64,000 nt of DNA, taken from Tremella fuciformis. Lineage: Eukaryota > Basidiomycota > Tremellomycetes > Tremellales > Tremellaceae. Both the position numbers and the translations under genes were made by a program. The stretch covers positions 1,364,001-1,428,000 of the forward strand of contig CP136491.1 in assembly GCA_032768795.1 (NCBI GenBank), in the 5' to 3' direction. The notes beneath the pieces were generated by a model. It saw only the letters and a list, made by a program, of their open reading frames with translations, did no database searches and was not told the origin of the DNA. Below, piece after piece: positions 10,866-23,070 of the stretch. How positions within the stretch are numbered: the stretch's first letter is position 1; every line of letters starts with the position of its first letter.

Positions 10866-12886
10866 ATGGTGGCGCGAGACTTCGGACGACTCTGGTGCGT
10901 AACATTTTGTCCTTGTGAGATGCCAGCAGGCGTTTCAGTACATCACTGCTTGTGCGGCCGGCTGACATAGCAGGGTTGTAGGAACATGTTGTCTGATCTC
11001 CTTCATCTCGTACTCGTCACAGATCTTCGTGATATGGCCATGGTACGGTAGAGAAGTCTCCGTGGATCTGCTGAGGCTCCTGTTACCCTTCAAGTGCGGC
11101 TGAAACTCCCCGTTAGACTGCTCCTGCTGACCGCCAGTCTCCTTGTCTTTATGGTCTTTTGGAACTATAGACTATGCGTGATCACGCCTCCTGGATCGGT
11201 CCCACACGGCTGGGTAAGCATTCGATTGAAGCACTATATCATATTTTGGGCCTGACGTGGGCAGCGCCCAAATCTGGAGAGACTGGATGGCATGGAGGTC
11301 AAGAAGGGAAGTCATGCCCCGCGGTACTGCAAGACCTGCGAGCACTACAAACCTCCCAGGAGTAGGCCTCGAAAGTCTATCAAGTGGTCTGAGCTGAAGG
11401 ATCCAGCACATCATTGCCGACAGTGCAGAGCTTGCGTGGTGAGCAGTTGCTTTAACGTCGGTCATGAAGCTGATGTGCCAGTTGAAGGTAGGTTTCTCTG
11501 AGCAGGATTTGTTGGCTTTGTGCAGCACAGCGCAGCTGACCTGCTGAGCTCGATCGTAGGTCCCCACTTCACGTTCAGAAGCATGACTCATATGGCAGAC
11601 CACTGTCCCTGGATCGCTAATTGTGATTCCCGCTTCACTGTCGCGATCCCCAATGGCTGACCAGAAGGTGTGGGCTTCCACAACCAAGGGCACTTTCTAC
11701 GCTTCTTGATCTGGGTCGATCTAGCGACCTCTTATCACCTCGCGATGATGGTTTTTCGAGTTGTCGATATCTCTAGACAATATTGGGTAGGTTATATTTC
11801 TCTCGCCGGTCAGCTCCTGCTCACGCCGACAGGCAGAACCGACCGTCCGTGACATGCTGTTCTTGATCTTCAACTTCGCCACATGTGTTCCGGTATGGCT
11901 GTGCGTTGGCATGTTTTCGGTCTACCACCTTTACCTCGCAATGGGCAATTCCACCACCATCGAAGGCTGGGAGAAGGATAAAGTCGCAACCCTGGTCCGA
12001 CGGGGGAAAATACAAGACGTCAAATACCCCTACGTCCGTAATATTTTTATCGAACATCGAGACGCTGACATACAGAACCTCGGGCTTCTGCGCAACCTCC
12101 AGAGCGTTCTGGGTCGGAATCCGCTGATGTGGCTCTGGCCCAAGCAGATGCAAGGCGATGGCCTGACCTTTGCCGTCAACCCAGATATAGAGGGTGAGTC
12201 TGAGGCGGCCCTGGAATGGGCCGGATTGGTCGCGCCAGATCAGGTCGTCAGAGCGAGTGCGAGTGGGCATGTGGACGGCGAGGACAGGCACCGAGCAGTG
12301 CGGCGCGACCACATCGCATCCATGGTATAAGTAGTGAGTCGTCCAACAATAGGCGGGTCTCATCTGATACAGCTAGGCGCGGCTGACCCATCCAGATCTG
12401 GACGCACTATATTCCTGGCCCCCCACTGACCCCACCCGGCTGCCAGCGCCATCCTTCTCTGCAACGACGTCGGCATTTGTTTATGGCAACGAATCACTCA
12501 ATCCGAATCTACGGCCTTCCTCTTCGACTCTCCGACGGCGCGAGGGGCTGAGGGACGATCATTCCGGCATGTCGGATACGACTAGCGATGGCGAGAGCAG
12601 TTCATCGAGTCCCGAGCGCTATTTGTCGGATTATGACGAAGACGACCGTGGGCCCCTTCCTCGAGGGCAGAGATTAGAGCGAGTCCGTCAAGGCAGTGAG
12701 GGCTGGGAGGTCCGACCGAATCCTGTCTGGAGTCAATCTGCTAGGGATGACCTCGAGCTCGGCCCATCGGCACCTTGGCTAGATCAGGGCAGGTACAATT
12801 ATTACGAGCCAAGCAACAACGACTATGACGGACACGATCTCGACGATATGTACTCCCACAACGATCGTGTGAGAGCAGATTCCTAG
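10866..12886 (+). CDS. PFA4: protein S-palmitoyltransferase, Pfa4 type (DHHC family)
   Basis: This ER-membrane DHHC acyltransferase palmitoylates substrates such as chitin synthase Chs3 in yeast. My exon model is 10866-10894, 10974-11093, 11138-11213, 11265-11361, 11407-11438, 11482-11487, 11549-11555, 11599-11622, 11668-11786, 11833-12033, 12076-12193 and 12396-12886, totalling 1320 nt or 439 residues in one open frame. Features in order: two membrane spans including [11 protein letters not shown], then [13 protein letters not shown], then the Cys-rich domain with [37 protein letters not shown] and [13 protein letters not shown]. Two further spans come next, then [20 protein letters not shown], and a disordered tail ending after SEGWEVRP. 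The order and wording match recalled Cryptococcus Pfa4. The DHHC catalytic motif is formed only by splicing in microexons of 6 and 7 nt. The stop lies 21 bases from the convergent RSC1-like stop. Confidence 0.92.
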
Positions 12887-12907
12887 CATGACCCATTGAC
12901 AGATGCA

Positions 12908-15868
12908 TCATATCGAATCAATCAAGCTCTTCATGCTGGCGCCGATCTGATCGGGTGTCTGCCCGGCAGCCCACCATTGTGAGCTTGTTTCAGATGAGAT
13001 GGACGTCCCCAGAGAAATGTTGGATTCCGTAGTGTCCGGATCCGCATGATGTCGGAAGGATTTCCTAGATGCCTGAGGATTCGCAGCCGACGTCGGATCG
13101 AGCTTGCGCTTGCACAGGTATTCGAGATACTCCAAGCTGTGCGAAGGTGGTTCGGGCAGAGGTACGGCGCCCAGGGGTAAGGGAGGTCCGGAAAACCACA
13201 AGGTCTGCCCTCGCGCATCACGTTCGAAGAGTTGAGCTGCCGTGTCAGCTGCTCATCATTGCTTGTGTCCTTGGAAAACTCACATGTCTCCACGGGGAGC
13301 GCTTCTCTCGTTGCCACATGGTCGGCAATCTGCGGTCCGCCCAGCGCACTGACAATGGACTTGTACGTGGGCAGACTTGTGTTGGGCGGATGAGGCTTGT
13401 ACATCAACGACGCATATGCCGATTGATTCTGGACAGTCGACGCAGCTGGTTGCGCCGCGGACGCTGGTGTTGTTGGTTGGTGAGCAACGCTTTGGGGTTT
13501 CGACAATGTTGGCACGGTCGGCGTTGGTCCTCGAGCGGGTAGCTTGGCAATCCGTCGCGGTTCCGAGTCGTCTTCCTCTTCATCGTCATCGCCAGCAGCC
13601 TCTTTGGGTTCGCCCAGGAATCCGGGACCGGAGATACCTCGGAGAAACGGAGACGCAATCCGTTGCGGGTCGAGCTGTTGAGGAAACGGGACGATTGACA
13701 TAAAGTCGGTCTGCCGCAACTCGTCGGGAATGCAACTCGCCCAGTTCTTGATCCGGACCATCTGGTATTTCTGATCATTATATCGGGAGTGACACACGTA
13801 TATCGGCCAACCAGGATAATATTCTGGTGCTTTGGGTCGACCCCTCACGTATTTGACGTAGAAAGCAACGCTCACGCGTTCGATGATGTCTTCGACTGGG
13901 TGATCACAGAAATGACCTGTCTTGAAGATCTCGTTCTCGAAAAACTGCTTTTCGGCGGGATGCACGGTCTCCTCTGGCCGGAAATACCAGCACACGGTTA
14001 CGTGATGTGATCGAACGCCTCTAGTGGGTACGAATGTCTTGAAGATCTGACCCACAATAGGTCTCGATGGATCGTCCGGATTCACTAGATGAACGTAGTC
14101 CCCGACCTTGTAGGCTAAGCCTTTATATCTCGCCTCGGTCGTGAAAATGCGATCCTTCGTGCCGATGCGGAAAGAGGTTACATGTCGTCCCGAAGCCTCG
14201 TCCCCCGGCTTCGCTTCTTGTGCCTCGTGAGCGAAGCGTGCGTTGCCGGGCCCTGCCGGGATCGACGCAAATCCTATCGACGAGGGCTCCGGCGTGCCTG
14301 AAGCAGGCAGAAGCAGTGGTTGCGACGCCGTCAAGGCATTGTACAATCGTTGTAGAACCAGGACGGCCCCATACGTGACTGACTGGGATTGAGACCACCG
14401 TCTCGCCTTCTCGAAGAACCTTGTCATATCAAGGTCGAAGTCTCGCAGTGTGCGGTACCTGGATGATTGTGCATTCATTTGAATGGACGAGAATGAAATG
14501 GGTGCCTGTCATACGTCAACACCATGGCTGTAGGTTCGGTCATGCTCACGGTAAACGAGAGATTGGGTATGTCGACTACAGTGGGGATTTGCTCGAAGAC
14601 TTCGGCTGGACGCCGTGAACTACTCGTCAGTGTGATCATACGCTACTGAGTAACGGTCAGAGTCACTCACTCTGGACCCACATATCCCGCCAAAGCGCGC
14701 ATGATGGCCTTTACCCTGTTAGGTGACGAGATTGATTGACTGGAACTTTGAGCATATTCTTGAGAGCCTTCGCCGAGCCAGCCGCTCCCCGGTATACCCG
14801 CGATCTGTCTGTCCCCAGCTACAACCTCCCTGGGACCTTCCCACTTGGGCAGGTTTGCCTCCAGATCTGCAATCATGCGCCTCTCGGCGACACTCATCGT
14901 GTTGGAAACTGGACGAGCTTGAACCGCTGACGAGGAGGTTGATTCGGCTACTGGGATCGTTGTACTCGTCTCAGTCGTAGGGAGATCAGTGGACGCATCT
15001 GCACGTTGTTTAGCCGCAGGGGCAGGGGCAGGAGGCGGGGGGCTGGGTGATTTGTCGACAGACTTTGTCGGCACGCGGTCGGGCAAGGCCACGCTTGTTG
15101 CTGCTGCAGCGGCCGGAGCGGGAGTTGTCGATCCCCTTACGTCGTCTGAGCGTTCTCTCTGACGTTTTGTCTTCCGCGCCGGCTTTCGAGGAGAGAAATG
15201 ATATGGATCTTGATGACGAAATACGCCCTCGGAGGCTTTCAAACGCCATTCGACGTGTATTTGATCCTGCCGCGTTAGGTCCGGCTAGAGACAAGCGCAA
15301 TAGAACCTACTTCCAGTCGCTTTGCATCTTCCCAGATCTGCGAGCCCTCTTCGTTGTCTGATAATCAGTCACAATGAGCGCGATGACTTGCCCCTTCAAC
15401 CATCTCATGACTCACAGTGCTTGGCATTCAGAAACACCAAGTGCAGCTGCTTGAAACACTCTTCGGCAGTCGAGAATGATTGCGAGGACAAGCGTTCCTG
15501 TCCTGGGTGAGCTTTGACCTGGCTTCTGGGCGATTTTCTTTGCTCACCGCAACATTGTCCAGACATTCAGGCTCAGGTATGGCCTCGTAATAATCGGCGT
15601 ATTCCTCTCGGTCTGGCAACTGGGTGAATATGGGAGCCATATACCGACTGTAGGATGAGCGGCAGGCTTAATGAAGGCTTTGCGGGCATAGAGTCTGTCT
15701 CACTGACCTCCCCTCTTTCGCACCGTAGACCCCTTTTAACAGCTGCCGGCACGCCGCCCATTGCGCTTCGGGGAGACCCTTGCCTGAGCTCTGTCCAGGG
15801 AATGTATCCGATCCAGGTATCCGTGGAGCGCCAGAGGCTCGGTTTCGGTTCGCTTTCTTGGTGGGCAT
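12908..15868 (-). CDS. RSC1/RSC2-like chromatin remodelling subunit (bromodomains + BAH)
   Basis: The predicted subunit of the RSC/PBAF chromatin remodeller starts MPTKKANRNRASGAPR. Bromodomain 1 contains APIFTQLPDREEYADYYEAI, then LHLVFLNAKHYNEEGSQIW across several introns. A long Pro/Ala/Ser linker precedes a second, more divergent bromodomain (VFEQIPTVVDIPNLSF ... LDMTRFFEKARRWSQ ... LQRLYNALTAS). The BAH domain follows: YKVGDYVHLVNPDDPSRPIVG, VTVCWYFRPEETVH and EIFKTGHFCDHPVEDI. A late intron with GTGAGT splices ETS to QLFERDARGQTLWFSGPPL. The final exon reaches the stop at 12908. Domain order is that of Rsc1/Rsc2. No DNA-binding AT-hook was recognised. Confidence 0.82.
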
Positions 15869-15942
15869 GGTGCCGGTGATCAACTTGAATTCAGCCAGAA
15901 TGAAAGATGGAATGGTGTTGAGAGAGGACGCGACAAAGAGGA

Positions 15943-15974
15943 TCACGTGACTGGGTGGCAAGACGTGCCACGTG
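15943..15974. promoter_or_regulatory. paired CACGTG E-boxes upstream of the RSC1-like gene
   Basis: TCACGTGA occurs at 15943-15950 and a second CACGTG at 15969-15974, about 75-105 bases upstream of the RSC1-like start. CACGTG is the core site of Cbf1/Pho4-type bHLH factors in fungi. Which factor binds here is not known. Confidence 0.5.
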
Positions 15975-16386
15975 GTCCTCGGCTTGCGCCCTCTTGCCCC
16001 GTTCGGCCTTGCTGGAATGCAATGGGCATCGATACATGACTACTCGCTCTTACTTCTATGGATCTACCAATATACTCCTACTCTCGTTGACGAACAATTG
16101 ATTGCGCCTGATCATTGAAGATGGACCGCATCACCCAGAATCCCGCCGAGCTTCTCAGGTGCGCCTCGGTCCATCCCATCTGTCTCCCCGCCCTCATTCC
16201 TTCCCGCCCATTGCCGGCTGTGCTGGGGCTGTAGGAGCGGAATCCGGGGCCGTGTTTCGTGTGCTGTTCATCAGGCTGACGACAACAGAATCGTCAACAT
16301 GTGAGGCTGACCTCGCGATGAAGCCCTTTTATGACCTTGGCTGCGATACGAGCTGCCCCGCCTGACATTGGCTTGCTTGGGGCGGC
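15975..16386. other. intergenic region and possible 5' leader of the TVP15-like gene
   Basis: This stretch separates the RSC1-like start from the next plus-strand start. An ATG at 16121 opens a short reading frame (MDRITQNPAELLR) followed by a GTGCGC donor-like site. It could be an upstream exon, an upstream ORF or noncoding. I could not join it convincingly to the following frame. Confidence 0.4.
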
Positions 16387-17053
16387 ATGGACGCTGCGCT
16401 GGCAGGGGCCACTCAGCGGGGCAAGCGTCTGATCCGTGTCCGGGCACTGACCGGCAGCATCGCTGGCGCTGCAATTGTAGCGGGCGGGGTTGGGTCGCTC
16501 ATCAAGCACTCTTTCAGCAGCATCATCATTGGCATCTATGAAGTTCTGTGAGTCCCATCAAGCCTCGAGCACCCGGAACATCTCTTTCAGATGGAGGGGG
16601 CTGATACGAAGCGCCGGAGGCATCACAATATTCTTGGAAGTCCGCGCCCCGACAGAGGAGCACAAGCTTCTCATACACAAGTATGCCTCGTTCATGCACT
16701 CCTTCATCGGACGCGGTGTATGTGAGTCGTGTTCTTTGCCAACCACAACGTCCCGTACTGTGCTGACTTTCAGTCTACCTACTGCTCGGCGTTCTTATGC
16801 TCAAGTGAGTCTTATCTGTTCAAGGCGTCCTGATCGCTGATATCAGCTACTACACAATCCTTTACGTCTGTGGAACCATCGCAGGCGTCATTGGCATAGG
16901 GTTCATCGCTCTGAACTTCGTTCCGGTCGTAGAACCTCCCTCGTGAGTTGCGGCCATCATAGCTTGGGTGTCGACGGCTCATGCTCCAGGACAATGCAGC
17001 CACCGACCACCGACGCCGAGGCGCAACCGGTCTGGCAGGGGCCGACGGAGTGA
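16387..17053 (+). CDS. TVP15-like Golgi membrane protein
   Basis: The 160-residue multi-pass membrane protein is built from five exons (16387-16547, 16591-16721, 16774-16804, 16847-16942, 16990-17053; 483 nt, in frame). It has about four hydrophobic segments: GSIAGAAIVAGGVGSLI, SIIIGIYEVLWRGLI, VFYLLLGVLML and YTILYVCGTIAGVIGIGFIAL. Between spans is FLEVRAPTEEHKLLIHKYASFMHSFIGRG (quoted here only as the block around YASFMHSFIGRGV), which resembles the conserved core of Tvp15, a late-Golgi vesicle protein of about 140 residues. The identification rests on this remembered core. An unrelated four-span protein is possible. Start was chosen as the first ATG in the open frame. Confidence 0.62.
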
Positions 17054-17570
17054 TAGAGGCCATAGATATCTCGCAAACCCTCCATGCTGGCGCCAGTCAG
17101 CTTCCCGTCCGATACATAATAGAGATCCGCTGGCGGCTGAGAACGATGCTATCGATACTTTATGAATGCACGTGGTCTTCTTGTATGTCACGCGACCATC
17201 GAGATGACGACTGCTTTCTTTTTCGGTCCCGAAGAAAAGAGGTGATCAAAGAGTGTCTTCTACCTGTTCTTGTGTTCATTCGTGCAACATGCCGCGGGGC
17301 GTTCCGTCGAGCATGCTTGCACGAGACTCTTCTTTCGAGCTGGGATCCTGCCGAGAGTCTTGTCGATGATAGACCAGATTCTCGACGCACGTTCGCCATG
17401 AAGGAGGAAGCACTTTGCTCTCAACATGAGCAGCAATGGACAGCCTTGGAGACTGAATTACGGGACAGGTCAGTGTCAGGTGACTGGCCACCAATGACCT
17501 CTCCCGCTATCCAAGCCGCGCTTGTGAGTTGGGCCTGGATCTGAATGATCAGCATGGAGCCACAGCGTCA
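17054..17570. other. intergenic region upstream of the alpha/beta hydrolase gene
   Basis: About 517 bases lie between tandem genes. Several small overlapping open frames exist on both strands, but none has consistent splice signals or recognisable protein sequence. I see nothing firm in it. Confidence 0.4.
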
Positions 17571-19479
17571 ATGCTCGATGCTGAAGTGCAGTTGCAAGCA
17601 GCTCCTCGAAACCCTCTCGCCCGTCATCCGATCTACCGCCGCGTATATCTGATCGTCTTCGTCTGCCTGACACTGTTCGTGCTGGTTCCAATATGGGCCC
17701 TGCTTCATCTACCGAAAAGCCGGCGACCCCGACCATCTTGGACCTTACAACGATGTCTCAGAGTGAGATGGTCCAGGAGCCTGTGCGCAGTTGTCGCCCG
17801 GTGCGAGATCGACTATCTAGGTCGTAATCTGAGTGAGAGAATAGTGAGTCGACTTGTCTGGGCAGCGCTGTCCTTTGCTCCCACTGACGTGGGTAGGATT
17901 CGGCTTCTCTGACCTACTCGCATCCTGTCTTCATTCCACCGGCTCCGGCAGAGCTCCTCCGAGGTCACCCTGCGGAGATGCTCGGGCTATTGCATGCGTC
18001 TCGAGGCGCATGGATACCACCTTTCATCCACCGGCGACATCCTCACAAGGAAGGGGTGTGGGGCGAGTGGAACGCGGACAGGAATAAAGAAACGAGCTAC
18101 GGATTTACGACTGTCCCGGCATTTTGGTACACAGGCCGAAAGAGCAGGCCTGACGAGGGTGAGTATACGTCTCGCACGTCCCCCGCCCCCGCATCTGACA
18201 GCAGGCCGCCGTGCCCGACAGCCCGGCGAACCATGCGTCCTTTCTTTCCATGGAGGTGGCCATATCTGTGGCACCGCAGCGGAAACAGACCTCACATCGA
18301 CCATACCCAAGTCCCTCGTTGAGCACACGCCCCTACACCACGTTCTATCCGTAGATTATCGTCTAGCGCCCAGGGCTCCTTGGCCACTTCCCCTGCTAGA
18401 CGCGATATCCGCATACCACTACCTCTTGGTGCACGAGGCCGTACCGGCCAGGGATATCGTCATCTGCGGAGACTCGGCCGGGGGTCACCTAGCCTTGGCT
18501 CTGGTCAGGTGGATTCGAGATGAAGGCCCAGCCCTAGGCATCCCGCTGCCTCGAGCACTGTTGTTGATGTCACCGTGGTGCGACGTGGGCTTCTCGAATG
18601 CTTGGGGAGAGTACGGTTTTGGCTACAATGCCGATTCGGACACAGTGAGTCTCGCTGCGGATACCAGAGCTGTAAATGATGCCATAGATCGACGACTCTT
18701 TCGGTCCCTTCGCCACGTCACTACTACTTCGCGCCCTGCCGGCGTCTTTGATGCACGAATCTGCGTATCTCTCGCCCGCTTCGCTGTTGCTGAAAGCCGA
18801 GTCGTCAGGACCGAACAGCTTTCGAGATTTCCCGCCGACATACATCACGTATGGCGGGGCCGAACGCCTAGCTCTATCCATCAGGGTATTGTGGTCGCGG
18901 CTTCAGCTTTCGCGAGACGAAAACTCCAAGGGCTTCCCGGATGCCCTTGTAGAGGCACCAGATGCGGTTCACGACTTCATGATTTTCCCCTGGCAAGCCA
19001 AGGAAGCCTCCGCTGTATATGAGGATCTTGATGCTTGGTTACGAGAATTGCTGTCGAGCGACGTTGAAGAAGATGAGGCACCTAGCGTGGGCTCGGCCGA
19101 TCCCAAGCGCCAAAGGGGCTCGTTCGATGCTCAAAAGTCCGACCTTCGGAGCGGCAAGAGCCCGGTGATGATAGCGAACGGGGACGTGCGAGGTATGCTA
19201 GACATGATAGGAGAGATGAGCTCCGAGGGAATGAGGTAAGGCTCTCCAATCTAGCTGGGATGCGTCAAAGTCGCTGACCAGTTCAGCATGGTCGATATGC
19301 CGGAGCTTGATCTTGATTTAGGCCTCGAATCGGAACCGACCGAGGAAGCCCCATCGTCCGGTTCGGACTCAGACGATTATGCTGGCGATCACCCGAGTGA
19401 ACATGACCGGGGCTGGTATGAACTGGAGACGACCAGTACGGGCAGTCACGAAGACGACGAGAGTCGCAAGGACCGCTGA
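17571..19479 (+). CDS. membrane-anchored alpha/beta-hydrolase (hormone-sensitive-lipase/steryl-deacetylase-like)
   Basis: The N-terminus carries one membrane segment (RRVYLIVFVCLTLFVLVPIW, about residues 24-43), so the protein is probably ER-anchored. The catalytic part has SFHGGGHICG (oxyanion hole), SVDYRLAPRAPWP and the nucleophile elbow CGDSAGGHLAL. The late histidine lies in APDAVHDFMIFP. This layout is that of alpha/beta-hydrolase-3 enzymes such as yeast Say1. The tail is long and acidic, rich in Asp/Glu/Ser, and spliced once near 19235. Introns at about 17843-17898, 18161-18205 and 18645-18690 restore frame by eye. The chosen start is the first ATG in the frame that carries the membrane segment. 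The substrate (sterol ester, xenobiotic ester or other) is not determinable. Confidence 0.78.
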
Positions 19480-19613
19480 TATAGATTTCTTTAGATCTTA
19501 GATTGGTGGCATGGCGCGGAGCCCCGGTACAGTAAAGTAGTTACACCCACATGATCTCATTCATCGCATGCGTTCTTCATTGTCTTGTGAGCCATTCTGA
19601 GCCAGCCCGTTCA

Positions 19614-22600
19614 ATGGCAAGCGTCCCGACAACCGCCTCAGCAGCGACCGCAAGGTTCACTATACCAGCTGTCCCACCAAGAATACACCGCCGCTTGCGC
19701 GTAACTGCCCGCGACCACGGTCTGCTGTTCACGACCGAAGGTGGTGATCGGGACCAAGCAGTCCTTATTCGATGGGGTCCTCAAGCTAAAGTCGAGCCCG
19801 TGGCCGGTCAGCCGTATCTGGGACTGGAGATAGGGTGTATTCTGGGGATCATCCGGCTCTGGGATGGTGAGTGTGTGACCACCCGAGCTCGCTGATCAGC
19901 CAGAGGCCTACGTGCTCATATCCCTACCATCACAGGTTCCCCCGACTCCGCTATTTCCTAGCAGTCTGCCGACCTCAGATGCGCAGAAACACCCGTTCAC
20001 AGGACTGAATTCGGTCCACACGCTCAGGAACGTTCATCCTCTGCCTCTGAACAAAGATCGAGCAGAGCAGACACTCAGCAAATTGGCAGCGCTCGTAGAG
20101 GTCAGGCTGTATCCCCTCGATCTCGTTGTGGAATCCTTACACTCAGAGCCGAGACAAGCGCGGGAGAGCTCGAATATACAGGAACCTCTTGCCGTTTCGG
20201 ATATCGGGCCCTGGCGCTGTGCCTCTGTCCCCGGAGAGCAGTGACGATGATACTGACGATGACGACGATGGCGAGACCAGCCTGCAACCGACAGCATCGA
20301 AAGCGAGTTTGCCGGGCTCCGAATCCGATATATCGTCAGAAAGCTTTGTCGCCGAAACCCCTCTGGGTCGTTCGATCGACGGTAATAGTCGTCGTCCGCC
20401 CAGCGCTTGGGTCGACTGGCTCCGTAGTCCGTTCCGCGCGCCCGCCTCAAAATCTGACGTTCCGGTCGATGAAGCACCGAAGGCATCGGTGCAGTCCGAG
20501 GACCGGAGGGCAAAGGCCCGATCCGTTTCAGCATCCGGCCAAGCCGCTCAGCAAATCCCTCAGCTCAATGACCTGCCGAAACGCCATGAGCTTCAGACGA
20601 AAATTATCAACGAGATATGTCGAGAGTTCTCCTCTGGCGCATTCTTCTACAGTCATGACACGGATCTGACGCATTCCCTGCAGTATAAACGCGGTCAGCT
20701 CGCTTCGCGTCGATCGTCTGCTGCGCTCGAACCGGATCGTGGTGAACCCTCTACTGAACCACGGCTACAATGTCTCATCGACGATTTCATCGAACCTGAT
20801 CTGCGTTTGCCTCTCTGGCGCAGGGTGGATCGACAATTCTTTTGGAACGAAAGCATGTTATCGGAGTTCCTGGACCTCGGACTCAATGCATTCATTCTAC
20901 CTGTCATGCAAGGCTGGGTACAATCCGCCACATTCAGTATACCAGTTCCTCGGCCGACTGACGCTCAACAAAGCCAGGCGGCAAATCTGGACTCCATGCC
21001 GATCGATATAGTCGTTATTTCGCGTCGAAGTCGTAATCGCGCAGGCCTACGATACCAAAGGCGGGGTATCGACGACGATGGACACGTTGCCAACCTGGTG
21101 GAGACCGAGATGGTCGTGCGAGCCAAGGTGAACAACCGACATTTTCGATTGCCTAGCTGACCCAACCCAGGTCGAAGGGAAATTATCTCTCTTCAGCTTC
21201 GTCCAAGTTCGCGGGTCGATACCCCTGAAATGGTCGCAATCGCCATTCACAATGAGACCAGCTCCGGTTCTAGATCAGCCACTTGAGCAGTCGTATTCAC
21301 CTGCGTCGATACATTTTGACCGGCTCGTGCATCGTTACGGGCCCGTCACGATTGTCAATCTGGCTGAGCAAAGCGGTAAAGAGGGTCCGTTGACCGACTC
21401 GTTCTTCAAAATGGTGCAACTTTTGGCGCGCAAAGATGTCAAGTATCAATCGTTCGACTTCCATGCGAAATGTCATGGGATGAAGTGGGAGAATATCTCG
21501 GAGCTTGTGAACGAGCTCGACTTTGACTCGATGGGATACATGTGGACTTTGCAAGGGGAAGTCATGCAAAGTCAACATGGCATATTTAGAACCAAGTCAG
21601 TCTCCGATGCCACCGAAATTTCGAGCTCAAAGTCAGCTGTATCGACTGCTTGGATCGAACAAATGTTGTACAGTCTGCACTGGCCCGTCATGTGCTGAGC
21701 AAGATGCTTCTTCAAGTCGGTTTTGCGGGACATGCCACACCGGACATCGAGAATGTCTTCAACGATGGTATGTGCTAGCGCATTTGCCTCGAACTCATTC
21801 CAACAGTGTGGGCAAACAATGGAGATACGCTAAGCCTCTGCTATGCCCATACCTCGGCATTGAAAGGGGATTTTGTTCGGACGGGGAAACGAGACTTCGC
21901 TGGCATGGTACATTGGTCCATCTCGCCGCGATCCTGCGCATACTGATTTCTAGCTTCATGACGGCTTTAGCTCCATCAGTCGCATGTTTTACGGGGCAAT
22001 CTCAGATTTCTTCTCGCAGGCGGTTATCTCGTTCTTTCTGGGGCAACGGAATCTTTCGGTCTTCAGCGAGTTTCTGGAGACTCTTCAGAGCTCTGACGCG
22101 ACTAGCGTCATCCGTCTTTCTCGTATCCGAGCAGCAGCGAGTGGGTGAAAGCTTCTACTCGGAGTTGTTCTTACTTTCTGCAGTCGAAGTCAGTTCTGCA
22201 AGAGTGATATATGACGGAGAAACACGCGAATCCGGCTGGACGCTATTATCCCCAGAAGCCCCAAACGAGACCATTACCTCGAAACTCGAAGAAAAGATTC
22301 TGCTACTCGTCAGTGCGAGATCTGCATTCTGAGGCATAATCTGAAACGCGCAGACACGTGTGGCAGTGTACATCGTCTCTTTCAACTATAATCTCGAGAA
22401 GGTGATGGGCTTCACCCGCATTCCTCTTTCGGCAATCACCTCACTGCAGCTTGGTCCGTTTACCTGGCTCGCCAGTATGAGCTCGACTTACCTCCAGGAT
22501 CATATATTCTGTCTTCTCTACAGGAAGCATCCCGAGACCCTGTTGAGGTGAGCCACATTTCTGCGCTGTACTGAAGAGCAGAACTACGGTTTCGTTATAC

Positions 22601-23070
22601 GCTTCTTGCCTTCAGACGAGGACACCAGGTACAGCACCTACTCGGTACGCAACAAACCCCAAGCATTGTCGACGCCGCCCATGTCGACGCCAAGTGTGGA
22701 GACCGATCCGGAAACACGAAACGCCTTGTCGGTCGCCGGCGACGCAAACTTTTTCGCGTTCAAGATTCTTCCGCGGGAACTGACCGGGAGAGGCATGGCC
22801 GACTCTGAGATGAAGGGAACGGACATCGACGGGGTCGACGGGGACACTTGCAAAGCTGCCGCGGAGCGGGTCGTACAGTCCATCGCGGAAGCTTGTACCG
22901 TACAAGGCCAGGTCGATCCGGACTTTATCCAACACAAGGCTGTAGTCAGGTGAGTGATCACTGCGTCGATTAGATGAACAGCGACTGAGCATAGTCTCGT
23001 CGAAGCTGAGCAATCAACTTCGTTGTTGAAGAAAGTCGATTACGCGCTCAAGCGCTTGCTTTGGCTATGA
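19614..23070 (+). CDS. SAC-domain phosphoinositide phosphatase (INPP5F/Sac2-like)
   Basis: This predicted phosphoinositide phosphatase is about 950 residues. The SAC domain contains QYKRGQLASRR, FSFVQVRGSIPLKWSQ, and after splicing at 21595-21640 the catalytic P-loop NCIDCLDRTNVVQ (C-x5-R). It is followed by ALARHVL, WANNGDTLSLCYAHTSALKGD-type sequence and FYGAISDFF. The C-terminal part (LLLTRVAVYIVSFNYNLEKV ... ITSLQLGPF) resembles the hSac2 homology domain found in INPP5F and its fungal relatives. This argues for that class rather than ER Sac1, and no C-terminal membrane pair is visible. A Ser/Asp-rich insert near 20250-20540 interrupts the N-terminal half. About eight introns are needed. 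The last short exon ends LKRLLWL. Confidence 0.82.

Noticed and set aside
11405..11625. Reading PFA4 without microexons, giving a variant ADHC or VEDHC motif (a degenerate palmitoyltransferase or pseudogene)
   Set aside because: The microexon model restores DHHC, uses better splice signals and keeps a 1320-nt frame, and the rest of the protein is intact, so loss of function is not supported.
12931..14478. The long unspliced frame of the BAH gene ending at 12931
   Set aside because: A GTGAGT donor after ETS with branch and acceptor in phase gives a better C-terminus ending at 12908, and the unspliced tail is low-complexity.
17160..17494. Minus-strand small frames between the TVP15-like and hydrolase genes
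   Set aside because: Arg-rich, no splice continuity and no similarity to known families; most likely chance open frames.
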